Origin: Mucilaginibacter sp. | Lineage (GTDB): Bacteria > Bacteroidota > Bacteroidia > Sphingobacteriales > Sphingobacteriaceae | NCBI GenBank assembly: GCA_030445275.1 | Contig: JAUCSE010000079.1 | Location: forward strand, 100,328-164,327 | Reading direction: 5' to 3' | DNA: 64,000 nucleotides | In this document: in pieces, positions 25,928 to 34,874 of the stretch | How positions within the stretch are numbered: the first letter of the stretch is position 1 | Layout of the letters: each line of letters begins with the position of its first letter | Notes under the pieces: generated by a model | Told to the model about the DNA's origin: nothing | Database searches by the model: none | Seen by the model: only the letters and a program-made list of their open reading frames with translations | Translations under genes and position numbers: made by a program

Positions 25928-27562
25928 ATGATGATAAAAAAAGTATTTACATTTTTGACATTAATACTTTGCCTTAACAATGTATTTGCCCAGAATGATG
26001 TTGTGAAAGATGACAAAGCCAGCGATTATAACCTGAATAAGCCTGAAAGGGAATTATGGCTTAAAAATACCGGTTTAGGTTTATTTATCCATTTTAGTAT
26101 GGATAGCCAGTTAGGCGTGGTGATCAGCCACTCGTTGGTGGGTGCTAGTGATGATTATGTGAACCGGTATTTTAATGAGTTACCCAAAACTTTTGACCCG
26201 GCGAAGTTTGATCCGCACCAGATAGCTGTATTAGCTAAACTGGCAGGCATGAAGTATATTGTATTTACCACAAAACACCACTCCGGCTTTTGTATGTGGG
26301 ATACCCAAACAACCGATTTTAACATCACCCATACCCCTTATAAAAAAGATCTGCTCAAAGAATTTGTAGATGCTACACGGGAAGCAGGGTTACAGGTAGG
26401 TTTTTATTTCTCGCCCGAGGATTTTAATTTTCTTCGTGACCACCACATACCCATTAGCCGCACCGATGTAAAAATGGATGGAGCTACGCGCAAGGCTTAT
26501 GATGATTATACCCGGCGGCAATGTGAGGAGTTAATGACCAAATATGGCAAAATAGATGTGCTTTTTATTGATGGCGAGCCTAAAGAGGTGGTTAAGCAAA
26601 CCTGCTGGAAATTACAGCCAGATTTGCTCATTACCCGTGGTGCCATCAAAACCCCTGAACAAATTATGCCCGGCGCCATGATCAACGAACCGTGGTTATC
26701 ATGCATTACCATGGGTACGGCATGGGGATACCAGCCCACCAATGAACGCTACAAGTCAGGCAACCAGTTAATTGGTTTGCTGATAGAGGCGCGTTCAAAA
26801 GGCGGTTCGTTATTACTGAATGTTGGCCCTAAACCCAATGGCGAACTACCAATTGAACAGGAGGAGCGCTTGCGCGAAATGTCGGCATGGTATTTTGTTA
26901 ACCGCGAATGTATTGATAGCGCACGTAGTTGGGTAGTGAGTAAAGAGGGTAATATCTTATTCACTGCCAAGGGCGGTCATACCCTTTATGCAATTGTTAC
27001 GGATGTTCATGATTGGAAAGAAGGCACCCGTAAAACTTTTCTTATACATTCAGCCCTTGGCAAAGCCAATACCCGGGTGAGCGTTTTAGGTCAGAACAGT
27101 CAGGTAATTGAATATAAAAATGACGATATAAGTTGCAGATATAAACAAATGGATAAGGGTTTAGAGGTTTCCGTTGTAAAGGCTCAACGCATTTATGATG
27201 ATCATCGCTGGCCCAATCCGGTGGTTATAAAGCTTGAAAATGTTGATCCCTCGTTTAATGAAGCCGTAATGGTTGAAACAGGCGGAGCTATACCAATTAC
27301 CGGCGGCGCAATTTTAAAGGGGCGAATTGTGAACTACAAAAACAAAACGGTAATACGGGCGCATTTTTATTACCGGCGCTATAATGGCCAGGTAGAAACT
27401 TTATATGCAGATAAATGGCAAGTTGGAAATTGGGTGAATATTCAGGCAGATGGGAACTTTCAGGACACTATTAAACCTTTAAAAGGAAGTTATGAATATA
27501 AGGCTGTAGTAGAACAGGGCCAAGTAGAAATTGAAGGAGAAAACAATCTCTTTAAACAATAG
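25928..27562 (+). CDS. GH29 alpha-L-fucosidase-type glycosidase
   Basis: A 544-residue secreted enzyme (signal peptide ending VFAQ). The GH29 TIM barrel spans about 40-340: LGLFIHFSMDSQLG, KYIVFTTKHHSGFCMWDT, LQVGFYFSPEDFNF and KIDVLFIDGEP, in which Asp215 is the expected nucleophile. LLLNVGPKPNGELP closes the family signature. The C-terminal 200 residues are beta-rich. GH29 enzymes release L-fucose with retention. Compared with classic fucosidases the loop after the nucleophile (EPKEVVKQTCW) differs, so specificity may differ. It is preceded by a hairpin after susD and followed, 170 bp on, by the dioxygenase gene. It probably acts on oligosaccharides in the periplasm or at the outer membrane. 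Confidence 0.88.
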   Translation: MMIKKVFTFLTLILCLNNVFAQNDVVKDDKASDYNLNKPERELWLKNTGLGLFIHFSMDSQLGVVISHSLVGASDDYVNRYFNELPKTFDPAKFDPHQIAVLAKLAGMKYIVFTTKHHSGFCMWDTQTTDFNITHTPYKKDLLKEFVDATREAGLQVGFYFSPEDFNFLRDHHIPISRTDVKMDGATRKAYDDYTRRQCEELMTKYGKIDVLFIDGEPKEVVKQTCWKLQPDLLITRGAIKTPEQIMPGAMINEPWLSCITMGTAWGYQPTNERYKSGNQLIGLLIEARSKGGSLLLNVGPKPNGELPIEQEERLREMSAWYFVNRECIDSARSWVVSKEGNILFTAKGGHTLYAIVTDVHDWKEGTRKTFLIHSALGKANTRVSVLGQNSQVIEYKNDDISCRYKQMDKGLEVSVVKAQRIYDDHRWPNPVVIKLENVDPSFNEAVMVETGGAIPITGGAILKGRIVNYKNKTVIRAHFYYRRYNGQVETLYADKWQVGNWVNIQADGNFQDTIKPLKGSYEYKAVVEQGQVEIEGENNLFKQ

Positions 27563-27732
27563 GCAGGCTCTTTTAGACCGATATTTAAATATGTTTTTAT
27601 GTTTCAGGAGTTTAGTGGGAACGTATCTTAAAATAGATATATCAAAAAGTACAAAAAAAAAGCCATCAAGTAATAACAGCCCCAATGGCATTCCATATAC
27701 ATTTGAGATTGTAAACCAATTTCAAAACCTAA

Positions 27733-28548
27733 ATGAAAAATGAATTGTCGCCGCAGGATATTGCGCAATACCGCCGTAATGGCTTTTTAGTTATAGAAGA
27801 TTTCCTCTCGCCAGATGAACTTGCCTTTTGGCGAACAGCCCTTGATGAAGCAATGGCCAAACGAAATGGCAACAAAATGCCCGACCGTAAAGAGGTTTAC
27901 GGTAAAGGCGATGATGCCGATAAATCATACTATGACAATGTTTTTGATCAGCTAATTAACCTTTGGCTCGATAATGAAAAAATTAAACAGGTAATACTGG
28001 ATGAACGGTTGGGTAAAATGGCAGCCGAATTATCGGGTACAAATGGAATAAGGGTGTGGCATGACCAGGCTCTTATTAAAAAACCGTGGGCCAACCCCAC
28101 ATCCTGGCACCTGGACACGCCCTACTGGTCATTTAGCGACCGCCGGGCACTATCTATATGGGTAGCGCTTGATGATGCCACGTATGAAAATGGCTGTCTG
28201 TTCTTTATACCCGCATCTTACCATAAAACTACCTTTGAAAACCCCGGCATTGGCAAAAATATGGGAGCTATTTTTACAACATACCCCGAATTTAAAACAA
28301 GTAAAGCCATAGCGGCGCCTATGAAAGCAGGTAGTTGCTCGTTTCACAATGGACTTACCATTCACGGAGCCCATGCAAACATGACACCCGGCTACAGAAG
28401 GGCCATGACCTGTGCTTACATGCCCGATGGAAGTACCTTTAACGGCATACAAAACATTTTAAACGATGAAATATTTGCGCGTCTTAAAATAGGCGATGTG
28501 CTAAATAATAATGAACAAAATCCCTTAATTTACCACAAGGCTCCATAA
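27733..28548 (+). CDS. Phytanoyl-CoA dioxygenase family (PhyH) Fe(II)/2-oxoglutarate oxygenase
   Basis: A 271-residue cytosolic protein with the PhyH double-stranded beta-helix. The iron-binding triad is complete: His126 and Asp128 in SWHLDTPYW and His211 in LTIHGAHAN. Arg222 in GYRRAM is the expected 2-oxoglutarate anchor. The N-terminal YRRNGFLVIEDFLSPDEL is typical of the family. PhyH proteins hydroxylate small molecules, and substrates are rarely predictable. Its place between a fucosidase and a six-hairpin glycosidase, followed by a sugar isomerase, suggests it acts on a sugar, for instance oxidative removal of an O-methyl group or oxidation of a deoxy-sugar; that is inference. No signal peptide is present, so it would act after uptake. 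Confidence 0.88.
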   Translation: MKNELSPQDIAQYRRNGFLVIEDFLSPDELAFWRTALDEAMAKRNGNKMPDRKEVYGKGDDADKSYYDNVFDQLINLWLDNEKIKQVILDERLGKMAAELSGTNGIRVWHDQALIKKPWANPTSWHLDTPYWSFSDRRALSIWVALDDATYENGCLFFIPASYHKTTFENPGIGKNMGAIFTTYPEFKTSKAIAAPMKAGSCSFHNGLTIHGAHANMTPGYRRAMTCAYMPDGSTFNGIQNILNDEIFARLKIGDVLNNNEQNPLIYHKAP

Positions 28549-28600
28549 ATATTTAACTTTATCTGATACGCCCTTTATCGTCCAATTAAACAACCAACCT

Positions 28601-31120
28601 ATGTTTACCAAAAGAGTATACACGCTATTATATTTTTTAGCTGTGCTGTTGCCATTAACCGGAGTAGCAGTACCAGCTCACAAAATAGTAGCTGATGAGC
28701 CAAAAACAGTCACTATCAGTACACCCAAACTCAGTATGGTGCTTGATTATGATAACAAAGCCAGTATTATATCGCTGGTGATCAACGGCAAAAAGGTTAT
28801 TGGCAGCGCTGATGGTATCTATACATCGATAAAAGTAGGTGGGGTAACCTATTCGTCACTGCATTTAAAAGGTACTCCGGTATTCGTTAAAACTGCGGGC
28901 ACTTTCAAGATAAACGGAATTAGTTATGGTGATAAAGGATTAACTATCAACGAGAGTTGGACCTTTCTTAAAAAAGACAAATCTATAAAATGGCTCATTG
29001 AAAGAACTTTTTCAAAACAGGTTAAAGTAGATGAAGCCGCGATGCCCGTTTTTAATTTTGACGATATCAATACCTGGGATGGCGCTTACCAGGGTTATGG
29101 CGGACTTGCCTGGTTTTACTTGTTTAATGAACCATTGTGTACCTATGGAGTTCATACCAAGTCGTCCAGCTTTTGGAACAGCAAAAGCGATATAGGGTTA
29201 AATATAACGGTTGATGCTCCGGGCAAAGAGGTAGCTATGAAATATACCCGCACCAATGAAAACAGACTGACTTATACGGTTACGGTTTCTAACCAGGAAA
29301 TGCTGCCAAGCGCCGACAGCGGTACCAACAGGCGTCGTTTTATACGAAAAGCGACTGATGTTTGGGCTCCCTTTAATATACCTGCGGGTAACAGTTCGCA
29401 AAGTTTAACATTCACTTATTTTGATTATAACGATAAGTATGGCCGGGGGAAGTTTACAGGCATTAACGGCGACCAAGTAAATGCCGTACTCAGTACCATT
29501 GCCCGTATTGGTGTAATTGATTCGCTGCATTTTGGGGGTAACAGCTGGCATACACCTTACGGGCCTATCTGCCTGCACGAACAATACATTGCCCAGCTTG
29601 GTTTAGGCATCAATGATCCTGATTATTTAAGAGGGTATAAAAGCTGCCTTGATTTTTACCGTGACCATGCCATAAAACCCGACGGACGAGTGTATCCGAG
29701 ATGGGCATATACCAATGAGGATGCTATGCCAGGACAGTTTAATAAAGATGGTTTTTACGAGGCACAATGGGGAATACTCATGGATTCGAACCCTGACTTT
29801 GTAACCAACGTTGCTGAACTTTATGATATGACGGGAGACAAAAACTGGGTAAAAACCCACCAACTGTCCTGCGAGAAAGCGCTGGACTGGATACTTAAAC
29901 GAGACAGCAACAATAACGGCCTTGTTGAAATGATGACCGATAATCAGGCGCAAAAAAAGAGCAGCGACTGGATAGATATTATCTGGGCATCGTATGAAAA
30001 TGCTTTTGTTAACGCAAACCTTTACCACGCGCTGGTTAAATGGGCCGATATAGAACATCAGCTGAATAACAATACCAAAGCAAAATATTATGCAGACTTT
30101 GCGGCCAAATTGAAAGCAAGCTTCAATAAACCAACAACCGAGGGCGGTTTTTGGGATGAGGAGAACAAATGTTACGTTCACTGGCGGGATAAGGACGGAA
30201 GCATACACGGCCGCAACATGGTTACACCGGTTAATTTCATGGCCATTGCCTATGATATTTGCGACGATGATAGCAGGAAAAAGCTGATCCTTGATAATAT
30301 TGAGGCACAGATGCAGAAGGAAAAACTTTTCTTTTGGCCCCTTGCCATGACATCATATGCTCCCGGCGAAGGAAAAGAATGGCAGTGGCCCTTCCCGGGT
30401 TATGAAAATGGCGATCTGTTTTTGTCATGGGGATCTGTAGGGGTTAAAGCCTATGCGAGTTATAATCCAACATTGGCCGTTAAGTATGTTAAAAACGTCC
30501 TGGATCGTTATAGTAAAGATGGGCTTGCTTATCAACGCTATGGCCGCATGAAGCAAGATGGCCTGGGCGATGATATATTATCGGGCAATAGCCTGTCAAT
30601 AGTGGGATTATTTCAGGCTATATACGGTGTAAATCCGTTGTATAATCGTTTTTATCTTGATCCGCATATCACTCCGGAGCTTGCAGGTACCGCATTGAAT
30701 TATATTTTCAGAGACCAGCGCTTAATCATCAACCTTGATAAAGATAGCTACGCGGTATCAAATCAGCGGTTCAAAATTATTTGCAATAAAAACTTTGGCT
30801 TTAATGCCAGCCAAAACCAACTAAGCTATTTCAATAGCAGCAATGCAATAGCTTCTTTACAAATTACAACAGACAACCCGCTAACTATTAAATTAAATAA
30901 CTGGGATGCCGGGAAAATGGAATGGCAACAAATCCTTACCAAACCTTCAGTAAAGGTATTAACATATCTTGTTAAGCAATTAAAGTCAAATGCAAATTAT
31001 ATAGTTTCTGTTAACGGGAAAGTTGTTCAAAAGGTAAAGAGTGATGAAAAAGGCAATATTTCAATAACCCATCATATTGCCGGGACTTCAGAAAAAATGA
31101 GTATTGACTATGGAGATTAA
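28601..31120 (+). CDS. Secreted six-hairpin (alpha/alpha)6 glycosidase-like protein
   Basis: An 839-residue protein with a signal peptide (LLYFLAVLLPLTGVAVPA). Residues about 35-300 are a beta-sandwich domain (ISTPKLSMVLDYDNKASI, WLIERTFSK). Residues about 310-690 are alpha-helical repeats of the six-hairpin glycosidase superfamily: GLGINDPDYLRGYKSCLDFY, ISD-type acidic stretch SSDWIDIIWASYENAFVNAN and GEGKEWQWPFPGYENGDLFL. The acidic residues in those last motifs are candidate catalytic residues. A beta domain closes the protein (NANYIVSVNGKVVQKVK). The layout resembles GH63/GH78/GH116-like enzymes, but I cannot assign a family. The stop overlaps the start of the next gene by 17 nt, so the two are translationally coupled. 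It probably trims the same glycan as the GH29 enzyme. Confidence 0.8.
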   Translation: MFTKRVYTLLYFLAVLLPLTGVAVPAHKIVADEPKTVTISTPKLSMVLDYDNKASIISLVINGKKVIGSADGIYTSIKVGGVTYSSLHLKGTPVFVKTAGTFKINGISYGDKGLTINESWTFLKKDKSIKWLIERTFSKQVKVDEAAMPVFNFDDINTWDGAYQGYGGLAWFYLFNEPLCTYGVHTKSSSFWNSKSDIGLNITVDAPGKEVAMKYTRTNENRLTYTVTVSNQEMLPSADSGTNRRRFIRKATDVWAPFNIPAGNSSQSLTFTYFDYNDKYGRGKFTGINGDQVNAVLSTIARIGVIDSLHFGGNSWHTPYGPICLHEQYIAQLGLGINDPDYLRGYKSCLDFYRDHAIKPDGRVYPRWAYTNEDAMPGQFNKDGFYEAQWGILMDSNPDFVTNVAELYDMTGDKNWVKTHQLSCEKALDWILKRDSNNNGLVEMMTDNQAQKKSSDWIDIIWASYENAFVNANLYHALVKWADIEHQLNNNTKAKYYADFAAKLKASFNKPTTEGGFWDEENKCYVHWRDKDGSIHGRNMVTPVNFMAIAYDICDDDSRKKLILDNIEAQMQKEKLFFWPLAMTSYAPGEGKEWQWPFPGYENGDLFLSWGSVGVKAYASYNPTLAVKYVKNVLDRYSKDGLAYQRYGRMKQDGLGDDILSGNSLSIVGLFQAIYGVNPLYNRFYLDPHITPELAGTALNYIFRDQRLIINLDKDSYAVSNQRFKIICNKNFGFNASQNQLSYFNSSNAIASLQITTDNPLTIKLNNWDAGKMEWQQILTKPSVKVLTYLVKQLKSNANYIVSVNGKVVQKVKSDEKGNISITHHIAGTSEKMSIDYGD

Positions 31121-31928
31121 GATACTTAGCCCGTTATGGGGACATGAGCATCTGGCGCTGAAAGTGTTTTTGGATAAGATAAAAACAGCCGGCTATGACG
31201 GGATAGATACCTGGGTGCCAGATAACCTGAATGATAAGCGGGTTCTGTTTGATTATTTACAGCAGCATGAAATGTATATTGTAACTCATCAGCATAGCGC
31301 GAAAGGCTGTACCTTTAATGAATTCAAAGAATCGTTTATTAAAAACCTTTATAAATGCGCTGAGCCTCGTCCGCTGCTGATCAACTCCCATACCGGCAGG
31401 GATTACTTTTCATTACAGCAAAACCTGGAGCTTGTAGATGCAGCACAAGAGTTTTCGGAAAAAACGGGCATCAATGTTGCACATGAAACGCACCGTGGGC
31501 GGGTGGGGTATTCTCCGCAAATGATCAGTACGTTATTTGAAATGCGAAGTGCTTTTCAAATAACGGCAGATTTTTCACACTGGGTATGCGTCACAGAAAG
31601 CATGCTGGAAAACTTTACAGCCACTGTTGATGAAGCCATTAAACGAAGCCGCCATATTCATGCACGCGTTGGATTTGAGCAAGGGCCGCAGGTTGCAGAT
31701 CCCCGGGCACCTGAATGGAAATATGCCTTAAATAAATTTCTTGGCTGGTGGGATAAAATTGTAGTCGTCAATACGCAAATTAATACTAAGATATTGCCTG
31801 TTACCACCGAGTTTGGGCCGGTACCATACATGCCTACTATTCCTTTTACCAGTAAGCCAGTAGCCGATCAGTTTACCATTAATAACTTTATGAAGGACTT
31901 ATTAAATAACAGATATAGGTTAATATGA
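31104..31928 (+). CDS. Sugar phosphate isomerase/epimerase-like TIM-barrel protein
   Basis: A 274-residue protein of the xylose-isomerase-like TIM-barrel (AP endonuclease 2) superfamily. The barrel begins with PLWGHEHLALKVFLDKIKTAGYDGIDTWVP. Metal-ligand candidates are seen in NVAHETHRGRVGYS (Glu/His), TADFSHWVCV (Asp/His) and HIHARVGFEQ (His), followed by VTTEFGPVPYMPT (Glu). Such enzymes isomerise, epimerise or dehydrate sugars or cyclitols using divalent metals. It starts inside the end of the six-hairpin gene and ends 9 nt inside the opposing AraC gene. With the oxygenase it may handle the unusual monosaccharide released by the locus. No signal peptide is present, so it acts in the cytosol. 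Confidence 0.85.
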   Translation: MTMEIKILSPLWGHEHLALKVFLDKIKTAGYDGIDTWVPDNLNDKRVLFDYLQQHEMYIVTHQHSAKGCTFNEFKESFIKNLYKCAEPRPLLINSHTGRDYFSLQQNLELVDAAQEFSEKTGINVAHETHRGRVGYSPQMISTLFEMRSAFQITADFSHWVCVTESMLENFTATVDEAIKRSRHIHARVGFEQGPQVADPRAPEWKYALNKFLGWWDKIVVVNTQINTKILPVTTEFGPVPYMPTIPFTSKPVADQFTINNFMKDLLNNRYRLI

Positions 31929-32810
31929 TTGGTCGATGCTTTTACGGAAGGCATTCGGCGAAACACCATTTTTCTTTTTAAACAATTTTGAAAAATAAAA
32001 AACGGATTCAAACCCGGTTTGATATGCTATTTCATTGATATTTAAAACTGTAGAAGTAAGCAGGTCTTTAGCCCTGGAAAGCCGTAAGTTTAAATGATAC
32101 TGATTGGGTGATTCACCTGTTATCCGTTTAAATGCCTTACGAAAAGAAGAATAGCCCATGGGTAGCTCCATGGCCAGTTTCTCCATGTCGAGCGCATCTT
32201 CAAATGATTCCTGGATAATAAACATTGCCTTTGATATTAATTTTCCTATCGGGTCATTATTATACTCCTGGTGATGATGGGCTATATTATTGATGAGGCC
32301 CAAAGTTTGCATGATAATACCCGCAATATACTGAGGATAACCCGTTAATGATGCCTGAACTGCTTCAATTAAATTACGGAACATAATCAGTATATCTTTA
32401 TTCAAGTCTAAAAAAACAAACGGGTTCTGTTTATCAAAAAAACCATTGGCCATTAATTGTTCTATATAAAAACCGTTAAATCCAACCCAGTATTCCTCCC
32501 AGCCCGATTTAGGATCGGGCTTATAGCGGTGCCATACGCCGGGATACAGGAAAAAGCATGTACCGGCAGCAACATCAGTTGGTTCCGTTAATGCTGAGCC
32601 ATAGACACCCTTCCCTTTCGAAATAAAAACAATATAATAATCATTTAATATACGCCCACGGTTCCAGGTTAAATGATGGCTTTGTGGATGAACCTGATTA
32701 GGGTAATTATCATTGGGTTCAACTTTTGAATAACCCACAGCCGTAACAAACAGACCCCAACGCTCTTCAACTGGCGTAATGTTTAAATATTTAAAGTAAT
32801 TATGTAGCAT
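31920..32810 (-). CDS. AraC-family transcriptional regulator
   Basis: A 296-residue regulator. The N-terminal cupin-like effector domain (about 20-180) includes HLTWNRGRILNDYYIVFISKGKG and CFFLYPGVWHRYKPDPKSGWEEYWVGFNG. The C-terminal double helix-turn-helix lies at about 195-290 (FEDALDMEKLAMELPMGYSSFRKAFKRITGESPNQYHLNLRLSRAKDLL and ININEIAYQTGFESVFYFSKLFKKKNGVSPNAFR, shown here as motifs in order). The domain order is that of sugar-responsive AraC proteins. It converges with the isomerase gene, overlapping its 3' end by 9 nt. It is the likely local regulator for the enzymes at 25.9-31.9 kb, in addition to the sigma/FecR pair. Confidence 0.92.
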   Translation of the reverse strand: MLHNYFKYLNITPVEERWGLFVTAVGYSKVEPNDNYPNQVHPQSHHLTWNRGRILNDYYIVFISKGKGVYGSALTEPTDVAAGTCFFLYPGVWHRYKPDPKSGWEEYWVGFNGFYIEQLMANGFFDKQNPFVFLDLNKDILIMFRNLIEAVQASLTGYPQYIAGIIMQTLGLINNIAHHHQEYNNDPIGKLISKAMFIIQESFEDALDMEKLAMELPMGYSSFRKAFKRITGESPNQYHLNLRLSRAKDLLTSTVLNINEIAYQTGFESVFYFSKLFKKKNGVSPNAFRKSIDQSY

Positions 32811-33429
32811 CCGTGTTTTATTAGGAATTTACACAATGATGTGTATCCTATTTTGACAATTAATTATCTGGATTAAAATAACTAATAAATAGCAAATAAA
32901 GTAATATTGCTCGGGGAGGGGGCACAGTCCATTGGTGCTGAGGTTATCCCGTGCACTTTTGGGGAGCTTTCACATACCATCTGTAGAGTCAAACACAGGC
33001 ACTGTGATAGGTAATGAGATAGTTTAGCTATACCGGTGCTCGTAATCTATTCAGATCATACAATGGAGGCTCCTCATTCTTTCAATTTGCCATTGAATTT
33101 TACCATTAAAATCTATGGCAAACACATTTTTAGTTATATTTAGTATCTCCCAAATATCTAAAAGAACAATTATTTTATTATTGAAATGTAAGCGTCTTAA
33201 TCCTTGCTTGGATTAAAATGTCACATATTAAAGAAATGGCGTTATACTTTTCTGGTATCAGCGGAAGGATGCCGAAAAGTACATAAAATATTAGAATTGT
33301 CTACTCCGTTGGTAAAGGTCACAGATACCAGCATCTCATTGGTAATATAGTAAGGTCCAGGTTCAGTTTTTTTACGTTAACTTTAGTGGAATTAAAAATT
33401 CCAAGTACACACGTATAAGCGTACTATCC
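32811..33429. other. Intergenic region with an imperfect hairpin
   Basis: A 619-bp region between the AraC and NRAMP-like genes. It contains a dyad at 33087-33121 (TTGCCAT pairing with ATGGCAA, and inside it ATTTTA with TAAAAT), which could be an operator or an mRNA hairpin for either side. A short minus-strand frame near 33230-33390 looks protein-like but has no start. Nothing else is recognised. Confidence 0.4.
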
Positions 33430-34725
33430 ATGACTGTTAAGGGAACCAATAAACCACCAAAGAAAAGTATCTGGAAATGGCTGACTGTTTTAGGGCCTGG
33501 CCTAACCACGGGTGCAGCAGATGATGATCCGTCTGGTATAGCCACCTATTCACAAACGGGTGCCCAGTTTGGTTACGGACAGTTATGGACAGCATTATAT
33601 ATGCTGCCTTTTATGACGGCTGTACAGGAGGCTTGTGCAAGAATTGGTTTGGTAACCGGTAAAGGCATAGCTGCGGTAGTAAAAGAACATTATAGCCGCC
33701 CAGTACTATACGGTGTTGTTGGTTTGGTGGTTGTGGCAAATACGATCAATATCGGTGCTGATATAGGCGCGATGGCTGCTGCTGCGCAATTATTGATACC
33801 CGTCCCTTTTGTTATTCTTACTTTGGTATTTACGGCTGGTATTCTTTTGCTGGAGATATTTACCAATTATAAGGTTTATTCCCGGATTTTAAAATGGCTG
33901 GCGCTGGCTTTACTATCCTATCCCATCACTGTTTTTATTGTTCATCAGGATTGGGGAACGGTACTCAAAGCAACGGTAATACCACATGTTGAATTTAGTT
34001 TCGCTTTCCTATTCATCATCACCGGAGTTTTTGGTACGACCATTACTCCTTATATGTTTTTTTGGGAAGCCTCTCAGGAAGTTGAAGAAGAGAAAGCAAA
34101 GGGATTGTTCAGGAAAGGTAAACCCGCAATCAGCTGGCTGCACATTAAAGCTATGCGGCAAGATAATACTATAGGTATGATCATCTCAGAAATAACAACC
34201 TGGTGCATACTTTTAGTTGGAGCGTCTGTATTACATCAAAGTGGTGTAAAAGACATTAAGAATGCGGCCGATGCAGCTAAAGCGCTGGAACCTTTAGTTC
34301 ATTCTTTCCCAAATTCCGGATTTCTCGCTAAACTCATTTTTTCAATAGGGATTATTGGACTTGGATTATTGGCTGTTCCTGTACTGTCAGGTTCTGCTGC
34401 TTATGCGGTTTCCGAAGCTTTTGACTGGAAAGCAAGTCTTAATCTGAAATTGAGGCGGGCACATGGCTTTTATGGTGTAATCACTATTGCTACCTTAATT
34501 GGCCTGATCATTAATTTTGTAGGAATTGACCCGGTTAAAGCGCTTGTATATACCGCGGTATTAAATGGTGTTGCAGCTGTACCGCTTTTGTTTTTGATCA
34601 TCAAAATTGCGGCTAGCGAAAAAATTATGGATCAATATAAAAGCGGCTGGTTATCTAAAACTTTGCTGTGGTTTACTTTTGTAACAATGGGTGCTGCTGC
34701 TGTAGCTATGTTTTTTGCTATATAA
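33430..34725 (+). CDS. Divergent NRAMP-family divalent metal transporter
   Basis: A 431-residue membrane protein with about 11 transmembrane helices and NRAMP topology. Helix 1 has GPGLTTGAADDDPSG followed by IATYSQTGAQFGYG, which aligns with the canonical DPGN-x-x-T-x-x-Q-x-GAQFGY. Here DPGN is DPSG, and the helix 6 MPH motif is replaced by TITPYMFFWEASQE. These two motifs supply the transition-metal ligands (Asn, Met) in true Mn/Fe carriers, so the site here is altered. Bacterial relatives lacking the Met have been linked to magnesium-type transport; the ion carried here is undetermined. The gene stands alone, after 619 bp of non-coding DNA and before a NYN-domain gene. Confidence 0.88.
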   Translation: MTVKGTNKPPKKSIWKWLTVLGPGLTTGAADDDPSGIATYSQTGAQFGYGQLWTALYMLPFMTAVQEACARIGLVTGKGIAAVVKEHYSRPVLYGVVGLVVVANTINIGADIGAMAAAAQLLIPVPFVILTLVFTAGILLLEIFTNYKVYSRILKWLALALLSYPITVFIVHQDWGTVLKATVIPHVEFSFAFLFIITGVFGTTITPYMFFWEASQEVEEEKAKGLFRKGKPAISWLHIKAMRQDNTIGMIISEITTWCILLVGASVLHQSGVKDIKNAADAAKALEPLVHSFPNSGFLAKLIFSIGIIGLGLLAVPVLSGSAAYAVSEAFDWKASLNLKLRRAHGFYGVITIATLIGLIINFVGIDPVKALVYTAVLNGVAAVPLLFLIIKIAASEKIMDQYKSGWLSKTLLWFTFVTMGAAAVAMFFAI

Positions 34726-34874
34726 TATCCACGGCTTATTTATTTTTCCGATGGTATTTCTATCTGGTTAACAGAAAAAAATAGCGCTTTTAGAATCTTA
34801 TCTTTATACTATCAATTATTAATTCAACGGTTCAGTAGGGTTAATAGCTGGCAATAATTATAAAATATGGATCA

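Noticed and set aside
27531..27743. 70-residue frame spanning the fucosidase/dioxygenase gap
   Set aside because: It overlaps the ends of two well-supported genes and has low-complexity Lys/Ser text.
33215..33395. Minus-strand frame with protein-like text (YYITNEMLVSVTFTNG)
   Set aside because: No start codon with a ribosome site, stops on both sides and only about 45 codons. It could be a remnant, but there is nothing to identify it with.
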